This document shows, piece after piece, positions 1-7,090 of a DNA stretch of 42,217 nt (positions within the stretch are counted from its first letter, which is position 1; every line of letters starts with the position of its first letter). The notes beneath the pieces are model-generated. The model ran no database searches. It saw nothing but the letters and a program-made list of their open reading frames with translations, and had not been told where the DNA came from. The DNA comes from an uncultured Lachnospiraceae bacterium (GTDB taxonomy: Bacteria > Bacillota > Clostridia > Lachnospirales > Lachnospiraceae): NCBI GenBank assembly GCA_910587085.1, contig CAJUMC010000023.1:1-42217 (forward strand), given 5' to 3'. Made by a program: the position numbers and the translations under genes.

Positions 1-81
1 TAACATAAGAAAATCTGTACGGAAAAAAATTGCCAACGATTACTTGACAGTAACGTATTGTCTATCAAAGCTTCCGGCGGC

Positions 82-111
82 TTGACACCGGTGCGAAGAG
101 TGAGGTATAAT
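82..111 (+). promoter_or_regulatory. Sigma-A type promoter of the leader RNA
   Basis: TTGACA at 82-87 and TATAAT at 106-111 are both perfect hexamers, with an 18-bp spacer. Transcription would begin near 118, just before the first paired strand of the structured RNA downstream. Confidence 0.75.
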
Positions 112-117
112 CAATTG

Positions 118-343
118 AGCTGATGCAGAGGAGCGCGGTCTGCCGCAGGTAGCGGTGAGGAAAGGCGGCGGTCTGCCGATGCAGAAGTGCGCAAAGAAAA
201 ATGTCCTGAGGCACGAGGGTAAGTCCCGGGTGGTAAGGCAGAGGAAAAAATGAGGCGTAGGGCGGTTGCTTTCTGCGTCTGTTTTCCCGTGTTTCACCAT
301 AGGAAATTATCCCCCTGTGCAATTGGCACAGGGGTTTTCTTTT
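118..343 (+). ncRNA. Structured leader RNA of unrecognised family
   Basis: A transcript from the promoter at 82-111 to the terminator at 312-343 would be about 225 nt. Visible pairings: a closing stem 122-130 with 271-279; an arm 133-137 with 188-192 and 139-143 with 181-185, which encloses two small hairpins (144-146/152-154 and 166-169/175-178). These are separated by an unpaired purine-rich TGAGGAAAGG (156-165). Bases 211-219 (GCAC, G, AGGG) resemble the 3' arm of the terminator and could pair with its 5' arm (312-320), which would allow switching. The next gene is a TM1266-type regulator, so this may be a riboswitch or attenuator; a free-standing small RNA is also possible. It lacks the hallmark sequences of the TPP, cobalamin, SAM, FMN, glycine and T-box families that I know. 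Confidence 0.55.
312..343 (+). terminator. Rho-independent terminator of the leader RNA
   Basis: Perfect 9-bp stem (312-320 with 326-334), 5-nt loop, followed by TTTTCTTTT. It lies about 140 nt before the TM1266-type gene, the position expected of an attenuator. Confidence 0.85.
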
Positions 344-483
344 GCAGGGGGCATGCGGAAGATTGCGTCTTCTTCAGCCACGCGCCCGCGGAGTTATCCT
401 TTGAACAGTGCTCTGGAGAGCGGGAAACTGTGCCGGATTATGCCGCAGGCCATACCGGCAGACAAAAAGATACGGAGGAAGGA

Positions 484-735
484 ATGGAGAACGAAACCAG
501 AATCGCACTGATCGGGATTGTTGTGGAAAAGCCCGAGGCGGCCGCAGAGGTCAACCGGATTCTGCACGATTACGCGGCTTATATTATCGGGCGGATGGGC
601 ATCCCGTACAAGCCGAGGGAAATCAGCATTATCAGCATTGTTCTGGACGCGGAGAATAATGTGATCAGCTCACTTTCCGGCAAGCTTGGTATGGTGCGCG
701 GCATCCATGTGAAGACGATGTATTCGAAGCAGTAG
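484..735 (+). CDS. TM1266-family iron-only hydrogenase system putative regulator
   Basis: 83 residues, the usual size for this family of small ferredoxin-fold (NikR C-terminal/ACT-like) proteins. They are commonly encoded with [FeFe]-hydrogenase maturation genes and presumed to regulate them; the exact ligand is not established. Recognisable signatures are IALIGIVVE at the N-terminus, YIIGRMGIPYK in the middle, and LSGKLGMVRGIHVKTMYSK at the C-terminus. The start at 484 is chosen because GGAGGAAGG lies directly upstream; a longer in-frame extension to 250 overlaps the terminator and is unlikely. It is preceded by a structured leader RNA and followed by a binding-protein lipoprotein on the same strand. 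No hyd gene lies in the window, so the hydrogenase link comes from the family, not from this sequence. Confidence 0.85.
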   Translation: MENETRIALIGIVVEKPEAAAEVNRILHDYAAYIIGRMGIPYKPREISIISIVLDAENNVISSLSGKLGMVRGIHVKTMYSKQ

Positions 736-1071
736 ACAGGCTGAAATCCGGAGGCGCTGAAAAACGGAAAAGACGACGGGCTACAAAGAGCGAATGCCGG
801 ATAGCGCAAGCTGGAGCACGGCATAAGGGAAGAAGGGCTTTTTGGCGGCAGCTGGGACAATCCAAAATATGTAAAAAATGGAATAAAGTTCCGCAGAAAC
901 CGGAAGTGAAAACAGCGGGAACATGAAAAAGCGGCCGGGACCAAAATGAAAAAGGGAGGATTGGAAATTAATATGAGGTTTGAAAAAAACGAATGCAGCA
1001 CAGAAAAAACGGGAGTTTTCCGAAGCATCTTCGGCTCTGGAAGAGGCAGAAGAACCGCGGGGAGGAGGAAC
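736..1071 (+). other. Intergenic spacer, no clear feature
   Basis: About 336 bases between the TM1266-type gene and the strongest start of the lipoprotein gene. I see no convincing promoter, terminator or repeat. In-frame starts for the lipoprotein exist at 946 and 973, so part of this stretch could be coding. Confidence 0.4.
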
Positions 1072-2076
1072 ATGCGGGTGTCCGCCGCACTTATGGCATT
1101 TGCGGTGGCGGCAGGTCTGCTCGCCGGCTGTGGAAAGGAAAAAAATGGAAATAACGAGCCGGAGCCGACGGTATCCGCAGAGAAAATAGATATTGCTGTT
1201 GGGGCGCTGAAGGGACCGACGGCGATCGGCCTGGTTCAGGTGATGGAGGATGCGGGAAACAAAACAACGGCAAACAATTATAATTTTACAATCGCCGGCA
1301 CAGCGGATGAACTTACACCGAAGATTATCAAGGGGGAAATTCCGATTGCAGCCGTACCGTGCAACCTAGCGAGCGTGCTTTATAACCGGACGAACGGAGC
1401 CGTACAGGTGGCAGCCATCAATACCATCAGCGTGCTTTACATTTTGGAAACCGGCGAGACAATCCGGTCGGCGGAGGATCTGAAGGGCCGGACGATCTAT
1501 TCCACCGGCAAGGGAACTACTCCCGAATATACGCTGAATTATCTTCTCCGTGCGGCAGGGCTTGATCCGGAGAAGGATGTGACGGTCGAGTACAAATCGG
1601 AGGCAGCAGAGGTTGCCGCTGTGCTGGCGGAGAGCGAGGATGCCGTGGCCATGCTGCCCCAGCCCTATGTGACCGTGGCCATGTCGCAGAATGAGAAGCT
1701 CCGCATTGCGCTCGATGTGGCGGCGGAATGGGAGAAATATGCGGACGACGGCAGCTCCGTTGTAACAGGTGTTGTCGTGGTGAACAAGGCATTTGCCGAA
1801 GAAAACAAAGATGCGCTGGACGCATTTCTGGAAGAATATGCGGCTTCCGCGCAGTATGTGACAGAGCATGTCGAGGAAGCGGCTGAGCTGGTTGAAAAGT
1901 ATGATATTGTCAAGGCGGCCGTTGCCCAAAAAGCGATTCCGTACTGCAATATCGTATTTCTTGAGGGGGAGACGATGAAGGAGAAGGTGGACAGCTATCT
2001 GAAGGTACTTTTTGACCAGGAGCCAAACAGTGTCGGCGGCGAGCTTCCGGGTGAGGATTTTTATTACAGCCGTTGA
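1072..2076 (+). CDS. NitT/TauT-type substrate-binding lipoprotein (NMT1/THI5-like)
   Basis: Predicted 334-residue lipoprotein: a hydrophobic signal with lipobox LLAG-C (Cys20), then a periplasmic-binding-protein-II fold with the layout of the SsuA/NMT1/THI5 group (IDIAVGALKGPTA start, LKGRTIYSTGKGTTPEYTL, and VAMLPQPYV). It would sit on the outer membrane face and pass a small ligand to an ABC importer. No permease or ATPase gene follows; a double hairpin with a T-run closes the unit, so it is an orphan binding protein here. The start at 1072 has an excellent GGAGGAGG 7 nt upstream; in-frame starts at 973 and 946 would add a long basic n-region and cannot be excluded. The ligand is unknown. 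Pairing with TM1266 suggests a link to hydrogenase or cofactor physiology (inference). Confidence 0.75.
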   Translation: MRVSAALMAFAVAAGLLAGCGKEKNGNNEPEPTVSAEKIDIAVGALKGPTAIGLVQVMEDAGNKTTANNYNFTIAGTADELTPKIIKGEIPIAAVPCNLASVLYNRTNGAVQVAAINTISVLYILETGETIRSAEDLKGRTIYSTGKGTTPEYTLNYLLRAAGLDPEKDVTVEYKSEAAEVAAVLAESEDAVAMLPQPYVTVAMSQNEKLRIALDVAAEWEKYADDGSSVVTGVVVVNKAFAEENKDALDAFLEEYAASAQYVTEHVEEAAELVEKYDIVKAAVAQKAIPYCNIVFLEGETMKEKVDSYLKVLFDQEPNSVGGELPGEDFYYSR

Positions 2077-2148
2077 GCAGAGCGCCGGAACAGGAGCCCG
2101 CTGAATTACAGCGAAAGACCCGGCCGCTGGCGTGCCGGGAAATAATGC

Positions 2149-2222
2149 ACTTTCCCAGGCAGGAGGGACCACTCCCTCCTGTGCAGGAAAGTACAGCTCT
2201 CCTTCCCGGACGGAGAGTTTTT
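2149..2222 (+). terminator. Double-hairpin terminator after the binding lipoprotein
   Basis: A first hairpin pairs 2149-2155 with 2186-2192 and 2161-2168 with 2173-2180. A second pairs CTCTCC (2197-2202) with GGAGAG (2212-2217) and runs into TTTTT. The lipoprotein gene and the minus-strand gene ending at 2258 converge here. Confidence 0.8.
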
Positions 2223-2257
2223 ATCATTTGACAGGCTTTCCGACAGCCTTCCTCAGG

Positions 2258-2845
2258 CTACAGAAGCGTCAGGACATTCTCTGCGTCAAGCGCTGTGCCT
2301 TCCAGCTTTTCCAGTATTGGTTTTAAGTACTGGAGAACTTCGTATGAGTAGAACCAGAAGCTGCAGAACAGCTCTTCCGGAAACGGTTCGTCTTCGTAGC
2401 GCGCTTCATCCTCATCCGGGTCATATTCCTCCGACCAGAGATACTCCTCCTTCAGAAGATCGGAAAAATTCGGAAGAGGATCGTCATCTGCAAAACCCAT
2501 CTCCTGTGCATCTTGAAAGCATACAGCGATGATCTGGAATAATTCCAGAAGGTTTCCGGCAATAAAGCGTGCGCATTCGTTTGTATCCATTTTGGAAACG
2601 GCGTTTTCGAATATGCGGGCAAATATAGCCATTGCCAGAGGTGTTGAATGCCACAAAGTGCCCTGATGTTCGATGCAGGATACGATTTCGGTCATAGCCT
2701 CGCTTACGCGGTCGATCTCCGACATTTCCTGTATGATCTGAAAATATTCCGGGAAATCCGTCGCTCTGCCGTAGGCTGTAGTAAGCCTGTGCCACGGTAC
2801 ATCCTCAATTTTCAGGTTCTGAATAAAGGTATGATTGCTTTCCAT
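2258..2845 (-). CDS. Acidic hypothetical protein
   Basis: 195 residues, soluble, no signal peptide or membrane segment. The N-terminal half is helical-looking with aromatic patches (VPWHRLTTAYGRATDFPEYF, then IEHQGTLWHSTPLAMA). The C-terminal part is strongly acidic (SEEYDPDEDEARYEDEPFPEE) and ends in a hydrophobic helix. I do not recognise the family. The acidity and compact helical character resemble immunity-type proteins, but no toxin gene is nearby, so no function is assigned. The start at 2845 is set by a GGGGGG-rich ribosome binding site 7-8 nt upstream. It is transcribed alone from its own promoter (2972-3000), divergently from the proS T-box unit. Confidence 0.7.
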   Translation of the reverse strand: MESNHTFIQNLKIEDVPWHRLTTAYGRATDFPEYFQIIQEMSEIDRVSEAMTEIVSCIEHQGTLWHSTPLAMAIFARIFENAVSKMDTNECARFIAGNLLELFQIIAVCFQDAQEMGFADDDPLPNFSDLLKEEYLWSEEYDPDEDEARYEDEPFPEELFCSFWFYSYEVLQYLKPILEKLEGTALDAENVLTLL

Positions 2846-2971
2846 GGTTTCTGTCCCCCCTTTCCTGAAGAAAAACTTTAGCTGCCGGCACGGCAATGCA
2901 GCAGCTGTTCCGCCCTGATCCGGTTTTATGTATTGTCAGGTTATGCGGTATAATTTTGCTGATCCGGTTAT

Positions 2972-3000
2972 ATTATAGCACATCTGCGCATATATGTCGA
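2972..3000 (-). promoter_or_regulatory. Promoter of the acidic hypothetical gene
   Basis: Read on the minus strand: TCGACA, 17-bp spacer, TATAAT. The start codon at 2845 lies about 120 nt downstream. Confidence 0.65.
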
Positions 3001-3074
3001 TAAGAATACCGACCGCTGCCACGACAAACGCATGCATCCCGTCTTGTGCTGCCGCTGCATAGATGAATTTCTGC

Positions 3075-3103
3075 TTGACAAACCGCCGACGGAAGGCTAA
3101 AAT
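3075..3103 (+). promoter_or_regulatory. Promoter of the proS T-box unit
   Basis: TTGACA (3075-3080), 17-bp spacer, TAAAAT (3098-3103), immediately ahead of the T-box leader. Confidence 0.75.
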
Positions 3104-3109
3104 CTAACC

Positions 3110-3405
3110 AATATACCGGCGGGGCAGAAAGTGTGCAGCGTCGGGTATGCTGCGGGGCCGGAGAAGGTATCCTGTGCAGCAGGCATTGAAAAGGATTAGT
3201 ATGTCCGGCGGTCATTGCAGAGAGGGGATAACCGGTGAAACTCCCCATGGTGCGCAGGCAGAACCGGCCTTGGAGCTTCCCTGTGAAAACAGGGCGCATT
3301 TCTGCGTTATCGGAAAAGAAAGAGAGCTGCCGTGCTGCGGCAGTTAATTAGGGTGGTACCGCCGATGTCCTCGGTCCCTTATAGCGATATAAGGGGCCGT
3401 TTTGT
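3110..3405 (+). promoter_or_regulatory. T-box leader, proline specific, with terminator
   Basis: The canonical T-box sequence AATTAGGGTGGTACCGCC lies at 3346-3363; its TGGT would pair with the ACCA end of uncharged tRNA. A competing terminator hairpin (3374-3383/3390-3399) with TTTT follows. The Stem I motif AGAGAGGGG at 3225-3233 and the stretch before GAGCTT at 3273-3278 are recognisable. The triplet 6 nt before GAGCT is CCG (3264-3266), a proline codon, matching the downstream gene. The leader has roughly 100 extra nucleotides 5' of the recognisable Stem I. Confidence 0.9.
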
Positions 3406-3529
3406 ATATGCACGGGGAAAGCCGCGGGAGCGGCCTGTGCCCGGCGCCTCGGGCAGAAGGCAGTGCATTTCCTGCCCAAGGCGATATCGGCAGGGCGGCG
3501 GAGGCATACACACAGAATGGAGGAGAACG

Positions 3530-4963
3530 ATGGCGAACGAAAAGAAGCTGGTGGAGGCGATTACGCCGATGGAGGAGGACTTCGCCCAGTGGTACACGGA
3601 TGTGGTGAGGAAGGCGGAGCTTGTGGAGTATTCCGGCGTGCGGGGCTGCACGATTTTCCGCCCGGCAGGCTATGCGATCTGGGAGCTGCTGCAGAAGGAG
3701 TTGGATGCCCGTTTCAAGGAGGCCGGCGTGGAGAATGTCTATATGCCGATGTTCATACCGGAGAGCCTGCTGCAGAAGGAAAAGGACCATGTGGAGGGCT
3801 TTGCGCCGGAGGTGGCCTGGGTGACGCACGGCGGCGGGGAGCAGCTGCAGGAAAGGCTATGCGTGCGGCCGACCTCCGAGACGCTGTTCTGTGATTTTTA
3901 CTCTAGGATTATCGAATCCTACCGCGATCTGCCAAAAGTTTACAATCAGTGGTGTTCGGTTGTGCGCTGGGAGAAAACAACGAGGCCGTTCCTGCGCACG
4001 ATGGAATTTCTGTGGCAGGAGGGGCATACCGCGCACGCGACGGCCGAGGAGGCCGAGGAGCGCACGGAACAGATGCTGAACCTGTACGCGGATTTCTGCG
4101 AGGAGGTGCTTGCCATCCCGATGATAAAGGGAAAAAAGACCGACAAGGAAAAGTTTGCTGGTGCGGAGTCCACCTACACGATTGAGGCTATGATGCACGA
4201 CGGCAAAGCGCTTCAGTCCGGCACGAGCCATAATTTCGGCGACGGCTTCGCGAAGGCGTTCGGCATTCAGTATACGGACAAGGACAATACTCTGAAATAC
4301 GTCCATCAGACCTCCTGGGGGATTTCCACCCGCCTGATCGGCGCAGTTATTATGGTACACGGCGACAACAGCGGGCTTGTGCTGCCGCCGAAAATCGCGC
4401 CTACGCAGGTTATGATTATTCCGATTCAGCAGAAGAAGGAGGGCGTGCTGGAGAAGGCGGCCGAGCTCAGGGAGAAGCTGGGAGCGTTCCGCGTGAAGGT
4501 GGATGATTCGGACAAATCGCCGGGCTGGAAATTCTCGGAGCAGGAGATGAGAGGAATACCGATCCGCATCGAGATCGGACCAAAGGATATTGAGGCAAAT
4601 CAGGCGGTGATCGTACGCCGCGATACAAGAGAAAAGACGGTTGCATCCCTCGATGAGATCGGGCAGAAGGCAGGAGAAATTCTTGACGCCATGCAGCGGG
4701 AAATGCTGGAGCGCGCGCGCGAACACCGCGATGCGCACACTTATGAAGCGCACAGCACGGAGGAGTTTCGTGATATCGTGGCTGATAAGCCGGGCTTTGT
4801 GAAGGCGATGTGGTGCGGCGAGCGTGCCTGCGAGGAGGAAATCAAGGAAAAAACCGGAGCCACCTCCCGCTGCATGCCGTTTGAGCAGAAGCATATCGCA
4901 GATACCTGCGTGTGCTGTGGAAAGCAGGCCAAAGCGCTGGTATACTGGGGCAAGGCATACTAA
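3530..4963 (+). CDS. proS: Prolyl-tRNA synthetase (ProS type 3)
   Basis: 477 residues, the length of the short archaeal/eukaryal-like ProS that lacks the large editing insertion of the E. coli type. Class II motif 2 is visible as RWEKTTRPFLRTMEF; the TSET and HQTSWGISTR segments are the proline/ATP site. The C-terminus carries the family's Cys-rich metal site (CGERACEEE ... CVCCGK) and ends in tyrosine, as is typical. It charges tRNA-Pro with proline in the cytoplasm. The start at 3530 follows GGAGGA by 5 nt; the upstream in-frame ATG at 3332 lies inside the T-box and is rejected. Expression is controlled by the proline T-box upstream (premature termination unless tRNA-Pro is uncharged). Confidence 0.97.
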   Translation: MANEKKLVEAITPMEEDFAQWYTDVVRKAELVEYSGVRGCTIFRPAGYAIWELLQKELDARFKEAGVENVYMPMFIPESLLQKEKDHVEGFAPEVAWVTHGGGEQLQERLCVRPTSETLFCDFYSRIIESYRDLPKVYNQWCSVVRWEKTTRPFLRTMEFLWQEGHTAHATAEEAEERTEQMLNLYADFCEEVLAIPMIKGKKTDKEKFAGAESTYTIEAMMHDGKALQSGTSHNFGDGFAKAFGIQYTDKDNTLKYVHQTSWGISTRLIGAVIMVHGDNSGLVLPPKIAPTQVMIIPIQQKKEGVLEKAAELREKLGAFRVKVDDSDKSPGWKFSEQEMRGIPIRIEIGPKDIEANQAVIVRRDTREKTVASLDEIGQKAGEILDAMQREMLERAREHRDAHTYEAHSTEEFRDIVADKPGFVKAMWCGERACEEEIKEKTGATSRCMPFEQKHIADTCVCCGKQAKALVYWGKAY

Positions 4964-5010
4964 GGCATAGAAATGCGGACAGCTTAAGCCTGAGCAGCCG
5001 GAGACCGGAA

Positions 5011-5228
5011 AGGAGCTGAAGCAGCGGAGAAAGCAGCCGAGCAGCTGGAGGCCGAGAAATGAGCTGAAGCCGTGGAGAAAGCGGGAGAAGCGCCGGAGGC
5101 TGGAAGGAGCTGAAGCAGCGGAGAAAGCAGCCGAGCAGCCGGAGGCCGAGAATTGGCTGAAGCCGTGGAGAAAGCGGGAGAAGCGCCGGAGGCTGGAAGG
5201 AGCGGGCCGAAGCCGCAGAAAGCAGCAG
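5011..5228 (+). repeat. Tandem repeat of about 94 bp built from 47-bp subunits
   Basis: Two near-identical copies (5011-5104 and 5105-5197) and a partial third (from 5198) begin with AGGAGCTGAAGCAGCGGAGA or a close variant. Each copy consists of two diverged halves of about 47 bp with the same GAGCTGAAGC...GGAGAAAGC start. The array fills the spacer between proS and pncB. Open frames run across it, but nothing suggests translation. Confidence 0.85.
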
Positions 5229-5367
5229 AACTGCCGGGGCCGGGAGAAAGATCAGACTTTTCCGGCTCCGGCGCTGCGATACCGGAAAGGGCGCTTTGAA
5301 GGCAGCTGTGGAAAGCGGCTCATACGGAACTAATCGGTTGAAGGCGCGGCACAGAGAGGAGGACGAA

Positions 5368-6822
5368 ATGACGGATCAGAATTTGACATTGCTGACAGAT
5401 TTTTATGAGCTTACGATGATGCAGGGGTATTTCAGGAACGGCACAAAGGAAACAGTGATTTTCGATGCGTTTTACCGGACCAATCCGACCGGCAGCGGCT
5501 ATGCAATCTGCTGCGGTCTGGATCAGGTAATTGACTATATCAAAAACCTCCGCTTCGATGAGGAAGATATCGCATATCTCCGAAGTCTGAATACTTTCGA
5601 TGAAGCCTTTCTGGATTATCTTCGCCATTTTCGTTTTACAGGCGATCTCTACGCGATCCCGGAGGGAACTGTTGTGTTTCCGATGGAGCCGCTGATCAAG
5701 GTGATTGCGCCGATTATGGAGGCTCAGTTTGTGGAGACAGCGATCCTCAATATTGTCAACCATCAGAGCCTGATTGCGACCAAGGCGGCCCGGGTGTGCT
5801 ACGCAGCACGCGGCGAGGGCGTGATGGAGTTCGGCCTGCGGCGCGCACAGGGGCCGGATGCCGGCACCTACGGGGCCAGAGCGGCTGTGATCGGGGGCTG
5901 CATCGGCACAAGCAACGTGCTCTGCGCAAAGAGATTCGGCGTACCGGCGCTCGGAACTCATGCGCACAGCTGGATTATGAGCTTTGAGGATGAGCTGACT
6001 GCGTTCCGCAAATACGCCGAGCTCTACCCGCAGAATGCAACACTGCTTGTCGATACCTACGATACGCTGCGCTCCGGTGTGCCGAATGCCATCCGCGTGT
6101 TTACGGAACTGCGCGATGCAGGCCGCATGCCGAAAAAATACGGCATCCGCCTAGACAGCGGTGATCTTGCCTATCTGTCCAAATGCGCCCGGAAAATGCT
6201 GGATGATGCCGGTTTTACCGGAGCGTCAATCTGCGCATCAAGTGATCTGGACGAATATCTGATTGATTCTCTGAAAACGCAGGGGGCCGCCATTGACTCC
6301 TGGGGCGTGGGCACGAATCTGATTACCAGCAAGGAATGTCCGGCATTCGGCGGCGTCTACAAGCTGGCTGCGGTAATGCGGGGCGATAGATTTGTCCCGA
6401 AAATCAAGCTTTCCGAAAATCAGTGGAAAATTACGAATCCGGGCAATAAAACGGTCTACCGGATCTATGATAAATCGACAGGAAAAATACGCGCGGATCT
6501 GATTGCCCTGGTCGGCGAAAAGTACAATGAGAACGAGGCGCTGATGCTGTTCGACCCGGTTGCGACCTGGAAAAAAACCTGGCTGGAGCCGGGAACGTAC
6601 ACCATGAGGGAAATTCTTGTGCCGGTGTTCCGGGACGGCGAATGCGTCTACAGCTCCCCATCCGTAATGGAACTGCGTGATTACTGTACAAAGGAGAAGG
6701 AGACGCTCTGGGACGAAACAAAGCGCCTGGTCAATCCGCAGGAGGTCTATGTCGATCTCTCGAACGAGCTGTACCAGGTGAAGCAGCAGCTGCTTGACAG
6801 CATGGGGAAAAAGCGGGCCTGA
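5368..6822 (+). CDS. pncB: Nicotinate phosphoribosyltransferase
   Basis: 484 residues, full length for the bacterial enzyme that makes nicotinate mononucleotide from nicotinate and PRPP with ATP use, in the NAD salvage (Preiss-Handler) route. Family signatures: N-terminal LLTDFYELTMMQGYF, YGARAAVIGGCIGTSN, and GTHAHSW (residues 196-202), which contains the histidine region phosphorylated in this family. RLDSGDL and GVGTNL come from the phosphoribosyl-binding barrel. The start at 5368 follows GAGGAGG by 5-6 nt; the upstream in-frame ATG at 5296 has no such site. It stands alone between the tandem repeat and a strong bidirectional terminator. No dedicated promoter was evident in the repeat-filled spacer, so readthrough from proS is possible. 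Confidence 0.96.
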   Translation: MTDQNLTLLTDFYELTMMQGYFRNGTKETVIFDAFYRTNPTGSGYAICCGLDQVIDYIKNLRFDEEDIAYLRSLNTFDEAFLDYLRHFRFTGDLYAIPEGTVVFPMEPLIKVIAPIMEAQFVETAILNIVNHQSLIATKAARVCYAARGEGVMEFGLRRAQGPDAGTYGARAAVIGGCIGTSNVLCAKRFGVPALGTHAHSWIMSFEDELTAFRKYAELYPQNATLLVDTYDTLRSGVPNAIRVFTELRDAGRMPKKYGIRLDSGDLAYLSKCARKMLDDAGFTGASICASSDLDEYLIDSLKTQGAAIDSWGVGTNLITSKECPAFGGVYKLAAVMRGDRFVPKIKLSENQWKITNPGNKTVYRIYDKSTGKIRADLIALVGEKYNENEALMLFDPVATWKKTWLEPGTYTMREILVPVFRDGECVYSSPSVMELRDYCTKEKETLWDETKRLVNPQEVYVDLSNELYQVKQQLLDSMGKKRA

Positions 6823-7003
6823 AAGACGCAGGAGAGTATATGCAGAAGCCTGGGTTCGTTCGTGCCTGTCGGGTAAACGAAAAACGTACCTGTCCTGAAA
6901 AAAGAAACCGTCGGCAGGGTTTACAGACCATAAAGAAAGGCAGTTCGGAAAAAAGAAAGCGCAGGAAAAGCAAAAACGGCGCAGAAACAAAGTAACGAAT
7001 ATG

Positions 7004-7053
7004 AAAAAGCAGGGAGGGAACCCGGCAGGCGGCCGGTTCCCTCCCTGCTTTTC
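7004..7053. terminator. Bidirectional terminator between pncB and the histidine kinase
   Basis: Perfect 18-bp stem (7005-7022 with 7035-7052) with A-tract on the left and T-tract on the right arm, so it works on either strand. The plus-strand pncB and the minus-strand kinase gene converge here. Confidence 0.92.
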
Positions 7054-7090
7054 TGTCTTTTTCAGACATAAAACAGAGTGCTGATAACAG

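Noticed and set aside
118..343. Identification of the leader RNA as a lysine riboswitch
   Set aside because: AGAGG-GCGC near the 5' end is reminiscent, but the P3/P4 core and the 3' closing consensus of that class are not found, and the downstream gene does not fit.
250..483. N-terminal extension of the TM1266-type protein
   Set aside because: It crosses the terminator hairpin and has no resemblance to the family; 484 has the proper ribosome site.
1072..2076. Assigning thiamine-precursor transport to the lipoprotein
   Set aside because: The fold resembles NMT1/THI5 proteins, but no TPP riboswitch or thi gene is present; ligand left open.
3332..3529. N-terminal extension of ProS
   Set aside because: It overlaps the T-box and terminator; the family start matches 3530.
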